Positions 17,944 to 26,319 of a stretch of 64,000 nucleotides of DNA are shown here, one piece after another. The notes under the pieces are model-generated. The model saw nothing but the letters and a program-made list of their open reading frames with translations, had not been told where the DNA came from and ran no database searches. A program made the translations under genes and the position numbers. The stretch covers positions 28,457 to 92,456 of the forward strand of contig NZ_BMTL01000038.1 in assembly GCF_014649655.1 (NCBI RefSeq), written 5' to 3'. The DNA comes from Streptomyces humidus (GTDB lineage: Bacteria; Actinomycetota; Actinomycetes; Streptomycetales; Streptomycetaceae). The stretch's first letter is position 1, and the number at the start of each line of letters is the position of its first letter.

Positions 17944-18514
17944 CCGCTTCGACTTCGAACTCGAGGTGGCCGCCGTCATCGGCAAGGCCGGCCGGGACCT
18001 GACCCCCGAGCAGGCTCGCGAGCACATCATCGGCTACACGGTGCTCAACGACTGGTCCGCCCGCGACCTCCAGGGCCGCGAGATGAGGGTCAAACTCGGC
18101 CCCGCCAAGGGCAAGGACACCGCCACCACCCTCGGCCCCTGGCTGGTCACCACCGACGAACTGGAACCCCACCGCAGCGCGGAGGGCTTCCTCGACCTGG
18201 CCCTCACCGTCCAGGTCAACGGCGAGACGATCGGACGGGACAGGCTGGCCGACATGGCCTGGACGTTCGAGGAGATGGCGGCGTACGCCTCCCGCGGCAC
18301 CTGGATCCGCCCCGGCGACGTCCTCGGCTCCGGCACCTGCGGCAACGGTGGCTGCCTGGCCGAACTCTGGGGCCGCAACGGCGCCCTGGAACCCCCACCG
18401 CTCGTCCCCGGCGACAACATCACCATGACGGTCGAGGGCATCGGAACCCTCAGCAACACCGTCGTCGAGGGCGTCGCTCCGGTTCCTCTGCCTCCTGCCC
18501 GCCGCAGGCAATGA
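17944..18514 (+). pseudogene. Fumarylacetoacetate hydrolase family protein, N-terminally truncated
   Basis: The frame opens inside the family fold: FDFELEVAAVIGKAGRDLTP (metal-ligand ExE strand), then IIGYTVLNDWSARDLQGRE, GPAKGKDTATTLGPWLVTTD and TFEEMAAYASRGTWIRPGD, with GSGTCGNGGCLAELWGRNG near the end. About 130 N-terminal residues are missing, and there is no ribosome site at the GTG of 17966. Intact homologues cleave C-C bonds of acylpyruvates or fumarylacetoacetate in tyrosine and aromatic breakdown. The remaining half holds much of the catalytic fold, but without the N-terminal part it should not be active. Confidence 0.7.
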
Positions 18515-18649
18515 CGCCGTACGTCCGGGAAACAGGGGCGGGGCCACGGCTCGGCCCCGTCCCCGACTCCTGCCTGCTCACCAACCGGCTTTGACGACAC
18601 CCCGGTGCCGGACCGCCCGTCCGGCATCGGGAGAAAGGCACGAAACAAC

Positions 18650-18985
18650 GTGGACAAGGTCATGGCCTCGGCCGCCGACGCGGTCGCCGACATACCGGAA
18701 GGGGCGTCTCTGGCGGTGGGCGGCTTCGGGCTGTGCGGCATCCCCACCGTCCTCATTGACGCCCTGCACGCCCAGGGCGTCGGCGGACTGCGCGTGGTCT
18801 CCAACAACTGCGGCGTTGACGGCCAGGGGCTCGGCGTCCTGCTGACGGCAGGCCGGATCGCCCGGGTGACCGGCTCCTATGTCGGGGAGAACAAGGAGTT
18901 CGCCCGCCTCGTCACCAATGACGCACAGGGGATGGGAGACACCCGGGCGCTGGACATCCTGAACGCGCTGCACAGAATCGTTTGA
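18650..18985 (+). pseudogene. 3-oxoacid CoA-transferase subunit A (ScoA/PcaI type), 3' truncated
   Basis: From the GTG at 18650 the protein reads VADIPEGASLAVGGFGLCGI, then GLRVVSNNCGVDGQGLGVLL and IARVTGSYVGENKEFAR, the first 80 residues of subunit A of succinyl-CoA:3-ketoacid CoA transferase, including the GENKEF CoA motif. After ENKEFAR the sequence becomes unrelated (LVTNDAQGMGDTRALDIL) and soon stops, where some 140 more residues and subunit B should follow. The gene was cut at about 18,903. Confidence 0.75.
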
Positions 18986-19288
18986 GTTGCAGAACGAGTA
19001 GGCGGGGCAGGTGACGGCCTCGCCCTGGTTTCAAGACCACCTGGGGAAGTGGTCTCAGCGTGCCTTCCGCGGGGCGAAGGCATCGGGGAGAGTTCCTCAG
19101 CCCCCATCAGTCATCTACGGCAGAAGGTGGCGACCCGCGAGGTGGTGCAGCCGATCAAGTCGCCGGAATCCACAGGCCGGCGGCGGTGGCTCCGTGCAAC
19201 CGGACGCTCCACTCGACCCAGCAGGGCGAGTAGGGTCGGGGACTGGCGCGGTGGCGTGTGACGCTCCGTTTCCAGTCCCCGCCGCTTC

Positions 19289-19322
19289 AATCCGTGCATG
19301 CGGTTCTCCCGCACACGGCTTT
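19289..19322 (-). ncRNA. Group II intron domain V
   Basis: The 34 nucleotides fold as AAAGCCGTGTGCGG, GAGA loop, then ACCGCATGCACGGATT. This keeps the AGC triad, the bulge region and the GNRA-type tetraloop of bacterial domain V. Its position just 3' of the maturase stop is canonical. Confidence 0.7.
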
Positions 19323-19332
19323 CCGACATCGT

Positions 19333-19806
19333 TCACCGGCTGGCATGCGCCGCCGCCCAGTGCACGTTCCCGCTGAGGCGGAAGACCCCGAGCCGCATCA
19401 GCCACTCCCCGTTGTAGCGAGTGGCCCAGTTGCGGCCCTTCAGGCCGTGTTTGCGGCTGGCAAAGATCGCCAACCGCTCGTGAATGTAGCGGTCCATCGC
19501 GGAGAACTTCCGACTGGAATGCCCGTTACGGAAGTATCCGGTCCAGCCCCGCAGGACGGGGTTGAGATCGGCCACCACGGCGGCCACCGGCCGCTCGGTC
19601 CGGGATCGGGAGGTCGCCGCGCGGATCTTGTCCCGCAGCACCCCCAAGGCCCGCGCCGAGGGCCAGCGTTGCAAGTAGAACTTGCCCCGCCATTTCCACG
19701 ACTCCACCTTCCGGTGATGGAAGCCAAGGAACTCGAAGCCCCGTTCGCCTCTGGTGAGGCAGACGATGCCGGACTTCTCCGGATGCAGCCGCATCCCGAG
19801 CCCGGC
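19333..19806 (-). pseudogene. Group II intron reverse transcriptase/maturase, C-terminal fragment
   Basis: The frame reads GMRLHPEKSGIVCLTRG, GFEFLGFHHRKVESWKWRG and FYLQRWPSARALGVLRDK, then the maturase (GIIM) domain VVADLNPVLRGWTGYFRNGH, SSRKFSAMDRYIHERLAIFA and RKHGLKGRNWATRYNGEWLM. This is the last third of LtrA-like proteins. The catalytic YADD region and fingers lie upstream in intact copies and are missing. In this frame the residues before GLGMRLHPEKS look random, so the junction is near 19,806. Confidence 0.8.
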
Positions 19807-19989
19807 TCCGGCCGTAGGGGGTCGGTGCAGTGTCCATGCGACCGGGGGATTGCCGCCTGCTCCTGAACAGACCGTCAGGACGGCTCGCGCTGCCTTCCCC
19901 GGTGGCAGCCTGCCCATGCGCCTGCGTGACCACCTTGCCGAGGTCTTCGACGACTCGTTGTTCACCGAGGTGAAGCGGCCCTGGCCGAT

Positions 19990-20241
19990 TCACCGAACTC
20001 TGCCGAGAAGCCATGTGGCGTGGCGGACGGCAGTGATGGCGTGGCGATCGTCGGTTGCGCGGGTGGCGACGGCGATCTGCACGGGTGGTCCGTCCAGCGG
20101 GATGAACCGGACGTCCGGGTGTGGGTAGAAGCGGCTGGCGGCCTCGGCGTGCAGGGCTATGCGGCCGGTTGTCGCCACGGCTCCCGGTATGGCGGCGGGG
20201 TTGCGCAGGGCGCCACGGCTGTGGGATCCGTCGGCGGCGGG
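19990..20241 (-). pseudogene. C-terminal fragment of a LysR-family regulator
   Basis: The minus-strand frame GALRNPAAIPGAVATTGRIA, SRFYPHPDVRFIPLDGPPVQ and IAVATRATDDRHAITAVRHA is the end of a LysR substrate-binding domain. Relatives read FYPHPDIRFIPLEGPP. The DNA-binding N-terminus and most of the effector domain are missing. Upstream, near 20,241, the frame continues without similarity. Confidence 0.65.
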
Positions 20242-20326
20242 TGTTTGGCTGCCGGATGCTATTCCGCTGGTCACCGCACTTTCGCCGCTCGGCGCCTCAG
20301 GCAGCGAACGTAGCTCGCACGACGAA

Positions 20327-20345
20327 ATTCGACCCGGATTCGACC
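20327..20345 (+). repeat. 19-bp direct repeat, left copy (island border)
   Basis: ATTCGACCCGGATTCGACC occurs here and again, same orientation, at 39528-39546. Each copy contains TTCGACC twice. The two copies bracket the intact catabolic island. Confidence 0.7.
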
Positions 20346-20425
20346 TGCTCTGCCAATCGCAGCTTGCCGTACACGCTCTGACCAGGGCTCATACCGGACG
20401 GGAACGATACTCGGATGTTCGCCGC

Positions 20426-21529
20426 TCATGGCCCAACAGAGCCGGCGGTCCAGCGGCCGAGTACTTGGGCCGCCGAGGACTTGCTTGTGGCCGTCGGCCT
20501 CGCCGTGGGGGTGCCGCTGAACCTCGGTGCGGGTGCTGGCTGCGTGACGTCGTCGATGACGATGTACGTGTCGCGCGCACTGAGATGGGCGTGTCGCGCC
20601 GCCTCAGCCGGCGTCAGGACGGGTGCGACGCAGGCGTCGGTTCCCTCGAAGTGGGCAGCCCAGTCGGCCATGGTCCGGGACGCGAACGCGGCTTCGAAGA
20701 TGGACGTCATCTCGCCGTGGCGCTCGGTCTCGTCCTGTGCGGGAACGATGTCGGCCACACCGAGTTGCTCGACGAGCGTCCGGAAGAACTGGGGTTCGAG
20801 GGCACCGACCGCAACCCAACGGTCGTCGAGCGTCCGGTACAGGCGGTAGTACGGTACTCCGCCGTCCAGCAGGTTCCTGCCCCGCGCCGGCGAGTGCCGG
20901 CCGGACGCACGAAGTCCGGCCGTCATCAAATCCAGGTAGGAGGTGCCGTCGACGATGGCGGCATCGACCACCTGGCCCTGACCCGTCATCCGGGCACTCA
21001 GGAGAGCCGACAGCACGCCGATGACGAGGAAGGTGGATCCTCCGCCGAAGTCCCCGAGCAGGTTGATGGGGAACTGCGGCCTGTCAGCCGTCTGCCCGAG
21101 GCCGTGCAGCACACCGGTGATCGCGATGTACGTCAGGTCGTGACCCGCGGCGTGTGCCAGGGGTCCGGTCTGCCCCCAGCCCGTCATGCGCCCGTAGACG
21201 AGCCGTGGGTTGCGCGCGCAACAGGTGTCCGGGCCCAGGCCCAGGCGCTCGGTGACCCCGGGACGCATTCCTTCCAGGAGGATGTCGGCTTCGTCGATGA
21301 GCTGCAGGGCCAGCCCGACACCGCTGCGCGACTTGAGGTCGACCTCGACGCGTTCACGGTTCCGCGTCAGCAAGTCTTCCGGGCCTCCCCCGAGGAGCTG
21401 GGGCCCTGGACGGTCGATGCGGATCACGTCGGCCCCGAGATCTGCAAGGATCGTCGCCGCGAACGGGCCGGGCCCGATGCCCGCGAGCTCGACGACCTTC
21501 ACACCTTCAAGCGGTCCCGTGGCGATCAC
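20426..21529 (-). CDS. Alpha-methylacyl-CoA racemase (CaiB/BaiF family)
   Basis: The 367 residues match AMACR/Mcr, which interconverts (R)- and (S)-2-methylacyl-CoA so that beta-oxidation of methyl-branched chains can go on. The N-terminus KVVELAGIGPGPFAATILAD and DLGADVIRIDRPG is the racemase form of the family. The catalytic His and Asp region reads MTGWGQTGPLAHAAGHDLTY, with H in LAHAAGH and D in GHDLTYIA. A third block (ALEPQFFRTLVEQLG) is also typical. The GTG start overlaps the stop of the upstream dehydrogenase by four bases (GTGA), so the two are translationally coupled. It is the last gene of the left operon. A CoA transferase role is less likely. Confidence 0.88.
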   Translation of the reverse strand: MIATGPLEGVKVVELAGIGPGPFAATILADLGADVIRIDRPGPQLLGGGPEDLLTRNRERVEVDLKSRSGVGLALQLIDEADILLEGMRPGVTERLGLGPDTCCARNPRLVYGRMTGWGQTGPLAHAAGHDLTYIAITGVLHGLGQTADRPQFPINLLGDFGGGSTFLVIGVLSALLSARMTGQGQVVDAAIVDGTSYLDLMTAGLRASGRHSPARGRNLLDGGVPYYRLYRTLDDRWVAVGALEPQFFRTLVEQLGVADIVPAQDETERHGEMTSIFEAAFASRTMADWAAHFEGTDACVAPVLTPAEAARHAHLSARDTYIVIDDVTQPAPAPRFSGTPTARPTATSKSSAAQVLGRWTAGSVGP

Positions 21530-22287
21530 CGCGGGGCCATCCGCAGCGCGCCGTCCATGCGGATGACCTCACCGTTGATGTAGTCGTGCTCGATCAGGAA
21601 TACCGCGAGCCGGGCATACTCCTCCGGCCGCGCCAGGCGCCTCGGAAACGGCACGCCGGCCGCCAGGGTCTTCTGGAACTCCTCCGTCACCCCGGCCAGC
21701 ATCGGTGTCTCCACGATGCCCGGCGCGATCGTGTTCACCCGGATTCCGTACTGCGCCAAATCACGCGCGGCCGGCAGGTTCAGGCCCACGATGCCACCCT
21801 TGGACGCCGCATACGCCTCCTGCCCGATCTGGCCTTCGAACGCGGCCACCGACGCGGTGTTGATGACGATGCCCCGTGCGCCGTCCCCGAGCGGGCCCGT
21901 CTTGGCGATCTGCTCCGCCGCCAGGGCGAGCACGTTGTACGAGCCGACCAGGTTGATCGAGACGGTCCTGGCGAACAGCGCCGGGTCGGTCGCGCTGCCG
22001 TCCTTGTTCAGAACCCTTCCCGCCGTGCCGATACCCGCGCAGTTCACGACGGTGCGGAGCGGACGTCCGGCGGCCACGGCGGTGGCGACGGCGAGGCGCA
22101 CGCCTTCGACGTCGGTCACGTCGACGGCGACATACGTGACGCCGTCGACGGCACGTGCCTTCTCCATCGACGGCTGCAGGTCGAACGCGAAGACGGCGGC
22201 GCCTTGGCCGGCCAGGGCCTGGGCGGTGGCCGCACCGAGCCCGGAGGCTCCGCCGGTCACGATGGCAGCGGTGTTCTGGAGATCCAT
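21526..22287 (-). CDS. 3-hydroxyacyl-CoA dehydrogenase, SDR (HSD10) type
   Basis: HSD10-like SDRs oxidise 3-hydroxy-2-methylacyl-CoA and related substrates with NAD+. The 253 residues start MDLQNTAAIVTGGASGLGAA (TGxxxGxG), have the NxxG block VVNCAGIGTAGR, and an extended loop LNKDGSATDPALFARTVSIN that is diagnostic of this branch. The catalytic triad is Ser in INTASVAAFEGQIGQ and YAASK for Tyr and Lys. The ATG at 22287 follows GAAGGAAG; earlier in-frame Met codons were rejected for lack of homology. It is coupled by a 4-bp overlap to the racemase gene and lies 204 bp after the acyl-CoA dehydrogenase, room enough for an extra promoter. Confidence 0.9.
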   Translation of the reverse strand: MDLQNTAAIVTGGASGLGAATAQALAGQGAAVFAFDLQPSMEKARAVDGVTYVAVDVTDVEGVRLAVATAVAAGRPLRTVVNCAGIGTAGRVLNKDGSATDPALFARTVSINLVGSYNVLALAAEQIAKTGPLGDGARGIVINTASVAAFEGQIGQEAYAASKGGIVGLNLPAARDLAQYGIRVNTIAPGIVETPMLAGVTEEFQKTLAAGVPFPRRLARPEEYARLAVFLIEHDYINGEVIRMDGALRMAPR

Positions 22288-22491
22288 GTCTTCCTTCGTC
22301 GTGATCGATGTCGTCCGCACCGCGGATGCGGTCCTGCGTCGCAGGCGTGGCCGGCCGGGAGCCTTCATGAGGGCGTCGCTCATGGCCACGGGCGACCGGA
22401 AGACGCCCGGTTGCCGAACAGGGACAGGGGTGCGGTCAGATGGGGCGATCGTGTCCGGTGCCCTCGGGCTGCCGGCTCGGGAGAGGTCCGC

Positions 22492-23649
22492 TCATGCCCT
22501 GCGGGTCCGCGCGGCGATGTCGCGGCCGATGATCTCTTTCATGATCTCGGTCGTGCCGCCGTAGATCGTCTGGATGCGCGCGTCACGGAAGGCCCGGGCG
22601 ATCGGGTATTCGAGCATGTAGCCGTAGCCGCCGAAGAGTTGGAGCGAGCGGTTGATGACCCTCTGCTGGAGTTCCGTGGCCCACCATTTGGCCTTGGCGG
22701 CCTCGACCGCGGAGAGGGTGCCCGCGTTCAGTTTCCTCGTCGCCGACTCGACGTAGGCACGGGTCACGTCGAGTTCCGTCTCGAGCTCGGCCAGCGTGAA
22801 CCGGACGTGCTGGAAATCGCCGACCGGTTGACCGAAAGCCTGCCGCTCGAAGACATAGTCGCGGCCCCACCGGTAGGCCGCCTCGGCCGAGCAGAGCGCA
22901 CTGACGGCGATGGAGAGCCGCTCCAGCGGCAGCCGCTCCATCAGGGCGTGGAGACCGCGACCCTGCTCGCCGAGCAACTGCTCCGGGGAGAGACGGACGC
23001 CGTCGAAGAAGAGCTCGGCGGTGTCCTGGGCGGCGAGTCCGATCTTGTCGAGCTTCCGGCCGCGCTTGAACCCGTGCTGCCCTTCCTCGACGACGAAGAG
23101 GCTGAAACCGCGGGAGCCGGCGCCGGGGTCCGTGCGAGCGAGGACCACGACGACATCGGCCTGGATGCCGTTGGTGATGAACGTCTTCTGACCGTTGAGA
23201 ATCCAGTCGTCCCCGTCGCGTACGGCGCTCGCTCGGGTGCCCTGAAGGTCGCTGCCGGCGCCGGGCTCGGTCATGGCGATCGCGCCGATGAGCTCACCGG
23301 AGGCTAGGCCGGGCAGCCAACGCCGCTTCTGCGTCTCGTCGCCGAGTTCGGCGAGGTAGGGAACGACGATGTCGTCCTGGACCGAGAGACCCGCCGAGAA
23401 CGATGTGACGCCGGCCTGGGCGCACTCCTCCGCGACGACGAACCGGAACCGGTAGTCGCGGGTGCCGCCACCGCCGTAGGTCTCGTCGACTCCGATACCG
23501 AGGACACCGGACTCACCGGCGCGCGTCCACGCGCTGCGGTCGACCAGCCGGTTTTCCTCCCACTTCTGGTAGTACGGCTTGACGTCACGTTGGATGAACG
23601 TCCGGACCGTCGAACGGTAGGCGTCGTGGTCGGTGTCGTAGAAGCTCAC
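22492..23649 (-). CDS. Acyl-CoA dehydrogenase (long/branched-chain type active site)
   Basis: FAD enzyme of 385 residues introducing the alpha,beta double bond of acyl-CoA. It shows GVDETYGGGG, the FAD and substrate blocks AIAMTEPGAGSDLQGTRA and WILNGQKTFITNGIQADVVV, and RQAFGQPVGDFQHVRFTLAE. Near the C-terminus LFGGYGYMLEYPIARAFRDA is followed by IYGGTTEIMKEIIGR. In that last motif Gly stands where MCAD-like enzymes have the catalytic Glu, so, as in LCAD and isovaleryl-CoA dehydrogenase, the base should sit in helix G (LPLERLSIAVSALCSAEAAY). The GTG at 23649 follows GAAGGG and begins 10 bp after the SCP2 gene ends. Confidence 0.92.
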   Translation of the reverse strand: MSFYDTDHDAYRSTVRTFIQRDVKPYYQKWEENRLVDRSAWTRAGESGVLGIGVDETYGGGGTRDYRFRFVVAEECAQAGVTSFSAGLSVQDDIVVPYLAELGDETQKRRWLPGLASGELIGAIAMTEPGAGSDLQGTRASAVRDGDDWILNGQKTFITNGIQADVVVVLARTDPGAGSRGFSLFVVEEGQHGFKRGRKLDKIGLAAQDTAELFFDGVRLSPEQLLGEQGRGLHALMERLPLERLSIAVSALCSAEAAYRWGRDYVFERQAFGQPVGDFQHVRFTLAELETELDVTRAYVESATRKLNAGTLSAVEAAKAKWWATELQQRVINRSLQLFGGYGYMLEYPIARAFRDARIQTIYGGTTEIMKEIIGRDIAARTRRA

Positions 23650-23659
23650 GGCTAACCCT

Positions 23660-24067
23660 TCAGACGAGCAGATCGGCGCGGTTGTCGCGCTCAAGGCGCT
23701 GAATGTAAACGGCGTACATGGTCTTGGCGTGGGGAAGCAGGGCGATCAGCTTCGGCAGTGCGCCCGACACCGTGATGTGCTTGCGGGCGACGGCGAGCGG
23801 GATGCTGACCTTGCCCTGCCAGAACCGGTTGGCCGTCTCACCGTCGAGGGTCATGGTCATGTTCGGCGCCGGGGCGTCGGCATCGCCGTAGTGGACCTGG
23901 GCGGCCGGGAGATCGGCGGTGATGACGGCGTCGGGCCGCGACAGGTTCATGCGGAGCACCAGCCCTGATCGGGCCAGGGCCTGCCGCACGTCGGGGTCGG
24001 CGAAGCCGGCCTCGAAGATGCCGCCGATGTACTTCTCGGCTTCGGGCGTGTCGGCAAATGTGGCCAA
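23660..24067 (-). CDS. SCP2 sterol-binding domain protein
   Basis: The 135 residues form a stand-alone SCP2-like domain. Key pieces are LRMNLSRPDAVITADLPA, TMTLDGETANRFWQGKVS and the helix IPLAVARKHITVSGALPKLI. SCP2 domains bind fatty acyl-CoA, sterols or isoprenoids in a hydrophobic tunnel. Inside a P450/beta-oxidation operon it probably presents or carries the hydrophobic substrate or its CoA esters; some domains of this kind also have hydratase-linked roles. Spacing to the aldehyde dehydrogenase upstream is 24 bp and to the acyl-CoA dehydrogenase 10 bp, so it is firmly inside the operon. Confidence 0.82.
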   Translation of the reverse strand: MATFADTPEAEKYIGGIFEAGFADPDVRQALARSGLVLRMNLSRPDAVITADLPAAQVHYGDADAPAPNMTMTLDGETANRFWQGKVSIPLAVARKHITVSGALPKLIALLPHAKTMYAVYIQRLERDNRADLLV

Positions 24068-24091
24068 GGTTCGCTCTCCTTGCGAGTGGGG

Positions 24092-25474
24092 TCAGAAGAT
24101 CTTGCGAAGCATCCGCTGGGCGAGCGGACCGTACGGCGGGTAGACGATGCGCGGATCCGGTCGGCTCGGTCTGGCCAGGTGGGCCTTGCGGTGGCTGAAG
24201 GTCTGGAATCCCCAGGCGCCGTGGTAGGCGCCCATCCCGGACGTACCGACTCCGCCGAACGGCAGACCTGGGACCAGGAAATGCGCGGCGGCGTGGTTGC
24301 TGACGACGGCCCCTGCGGACACCGCGGCTCGGTAGCGTCGCTGCAGCCGCCGTGAGCGAGTGAAGACGTAGGCGGCCAAGGGCTTTGTGCCGCGGTCGAT
24401 CCAGCGGATCGCTTCCTCGTCATCGGCGACGGTGACGACCGGGAGGATCGGGCCGAAGATCTCCTCGGTCATCAGCGCCGAATCCTGGTCCGGATCCACC
24501 ACGACCGTGAGGTCGACCTGGCGGCGACCGGGGTCGCCGGTTCCTCCGATCAGCACCTGTCCACCGTGGTCTCGCAGCATGCCGGCCAGCCGCCCGGCGT
24601 GCCGGCTGTTCACGATCGGCATGGACGCGCCTCCGTCCCGGTGGGGACTCAGCTCGACGAGAGCCTGTCTGAGCTTCGGCAGGAACGCGTCGCGCACGGC
24701 TCCGTCGACCATCACGTAGTCGGGGGCGATGCAGGTTTGACCGGAGTTGAGGAGTTTCGTCCAGGCGATCCGTCGTGCCGCGACGTCGAGGTCGGCGTCA
24801 CGCGCGACGAGTACCGGGCATTTGCCCCCGAGTTCGAGGGTGACCGGAGTCAGGTGTGGTGCCGCGGCGGCCATGATCACCTTGCCGACTTCCGGGCCAC
24901 CGGTGAAGAAGGCGTGGTCGAGCCCCTCGGCGAGGATCGCCTGCGTTGCTTCCGGGCCGCCCTGGATGACCGCGAATGCCTCGGGATCCAGGTACTCCCT
25001 CACAAGCTCCGTGATCAGCTGGGCCGTTCGCGGTGTGTGCTCGGAGGGCTTGATCACGGCGCAGTTGCCGGCCGAGATGGCTGCCACCAAGGGGGCGAGG
25101 GTGAGGAGCAGTGGATAGTTCCAGGGCCCGATCACGACCACGACGCCGAGCGGCTCGTAGTCGTACCAGGCCCTCCCCGGGAACTGCGAGAGCGGCACCG
25201 GCACTCGCTTCGCCCGCATCCATTTCCTCAGGTGCGCGCGGGCGAACCGCGCTTCGGCGGCGGTCGGCGCGATGTCGCCGAGGAAGGAGTCGTGCGGGGG
25301 GCGGCCCAGATCCTCGGCGAGAGCCGCGGTGATCCGCTGCTCGCCCTCTGCCAGCAGCCGCTCGATCTGCGCGAGTTGGGCGAGCCGCCAGGCGATGGGC
25401 CGGGTGCGACCGGATGTGAACGTGGCGCGCAGCCGGGCGATCTGCGCGGTGACGGTGAGCGTCGGCGCGGTCAT
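24092..25474 (-). CDS. Aldehyde dehydrogenase (fatty aldehyde/coniferyl aldehyde type)
   Basis: A 460-residue NAD(P)-dependent aldehyde dehydrogenase of the class-3 subfamily, shorter than the usual 490 and typical of fatty aldehyde enzymes. It has EPLGVVVVIGPWNYPLLLTL (cofactor site), NCAVIKPSEHTPRTAQLI, FTGGPEVGKVIMAAA, the catalytic Glu in TLELGGKCPVLVARDADLD, and the catalytic Cys in LNSGQTCIAPDYVMV. The C-terminal EEIFGPILPVV and FGGVGTSGMGAYHGAWGFQT blocks are intact. I chose the ATG at 25474, which follows GAGGAGC; the frame is open to 25654. It would convert the aldehyde made from the P450/SDR steps into the acid that FadD activates. Confidence 0.9.
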   Translation of the reverse strand: MTAPTLTVTAQIARLRATFTSGRTRPIAWRLAQLAQIERLLAEGEQRITAALAEDLGRPPHDSFLGDIAPTAAEARFARAHLRKWMRAKRVPVPLSQFPGRAWYDYEPLGVVVVIGPWNYPLLLTLAPLVAAISAGNCAVIKPSEHTPRTAQLITELVREYLDPEAFAVIQGGPEATQAILAEGLDHAFFTGGPEVGKVIMAAAAPHLTPVTLELGGKCPVLVARDADLDVAARRIAWTKLLNSGQTCIAPDYVMVDGAVRDAFLPKLRQALVELSPHRDGGASMPIVNSRHAGRLAGMLRDHGGQVLIGGTGDPGRRQVDLTVVVDPDQDSALMTEEIFGPILPVVTVADDEEAIRWIDRGTKPLAAYVFTRSRRLQRRYRAAVSAGAVVSNHAAAHFLVPGLPFGGVGTSGMGAYHGAWGFQTFSHRKAHLARPSRPDPRIVYPPYGPLAQRMLRKIF

Positions 25475-25484
25475 CGGGCGCTCC

Positions 25485-26309
25485 TCAGGACTCGCGCACG
25501 CGCTGCTCATAGGCCGCGCGGCGCTCGGGGTCGTAGGTGAGGAAGGCGTCGTACGCGCCCATCCTGCGGTTGACGAGGTCACGCAGACGCCGGCCCAGGA
25601 AGGACTGTGCCTTGAGCATCGGTCCGACGACGGCGGGAACGTACACGTCGGCACGCTTCTTCTCGATCGCCCTGACGATGCCTCTGGCGACGTCTGACGG
25701 CTCCACGGTCGGGACGAACCTCATCCCGGCGGTTCCGTCGATCAGTTCGGTGTTGGTGAAGTTCGGCAGGACGCAGGTGAAGTCGATCCCGGTCCCCGCG
25801 TACTCGATACGGGCCGTCTCGGTGAGGGCGACGACCGCCGACTTCGCGGCGCAGTAGGCGAGACCGCCCGGGATGGCGACCTTCCCCGCGGTGGAGGCGA
25901 CGTTGATGATGTGGCCCCGGCCTCGTTCGATCATGGCCGGGAGTGCGAGGTGGAGGCCGTGGAGGTGTCCGAGGACGTTGATCTCCAGCACCCGTTGGTA
26001 GACGGCCGGGAGCTGGTCGACGAAGCGGCCGATCGGCATGATGCCGGCGTTGTTGACGAGGACGTCGACCGGACCGCCGATGGCGGCCTTGTCGAGGAAC
26101 GCCGCGTACGAGGCGCGGTCGGACACATCGAGCTGGTGCGCCTCGGCGGAGCCGCCGAGCCCGGCGGCAGCGTTCTGCGCGGCCGTGGCGTCGACGTCGC
26201 CGATGATCACGTGCGTACCGCGGGAATGGAGCTCGGTGGCGGTCGCGAGCCCGATGCCTCGCGCCGCTCCCGTGATCGCGACGCGAAGGCCGGCGAGACT
26301 TTCGGTCAT
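25485..26309 (-). CDS. SDR-family alcohol/hydroxy-lipid dehydrogenase
   Basis: Classical short-chain dehydrogenase of 274 residues. TGAARGIGLATATELHSRG binds NAD(P), VLVNNAGIMPIGRF carries the NNAG motif, INVASTAGKVAIPGGLAYCA holds the Ser and YCAAK gives Tyr and Lys. The C-terminal extension (RRLRDLVNRRMGAYDAFLTY) resembles mycobacterial SDRs acting on lipids. TAAGGAG sits seven bases before the ATG and overlaps the stop codon of the reductase gene upstream. In context it is the likely oxidant of the alcohol formed by the P450, feeding the aldehyde dehydrogenase next in the operon. Confidence 0.85.
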   Translation of the reverse strand: MTESLAGLRVAITGAARGIGLATATELHSRGTHVIIGDVDATAAQNAAAGLGGSAEAHQLDVSDRASYAAFLDKAAIGGPVDVLVNNAGIMPIGRFVDQLPAVYQRVLEINVLGHLHGLHLALPAMIERGRGHIINVASTAGKVAIPGGLAYCAAKSAVVALTETARIEYAGTGIDFTCVLPNFTNTELIDGTAGMRFVPTVEPSDVARGIVRAIEKKRADVYVPAVVGPMLKAQSFLGRRLRDLVNRRMGAYDAFLTYDPERRAAYEQRVRES

Positions 26310-26319
26310 GGCGTGCTCC

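Larger units (their letters stand above)
19230..19806 (-). mobile_element. 3' part of a group II intron (RT tail, domains V and VI)
   Basis: Reading the minus strand, a reverse-transcriptase/maturase tail (from 19806 to its stop at 19333) is followed by a 34-nt domain V (19322-19289). Next comes a domain VI-like hairpin, GGGGACTGG pairing with CCAGTCCCC, ending in GACCCTAC near 19,230, the likely 3' splice boundary. The 5' ribozyme domains and most of the RT are absent, so it cannot splice or move by itself. Confidence 0.7.

Noticed and set aside
20327..20345. 19-bp repeat as part of a tRNA T-arm
   Set aside because: The reverse complement resembles a T-loop (GGTCGAATCC), but no acceptor, anticodon or D arm could be built around either copy.
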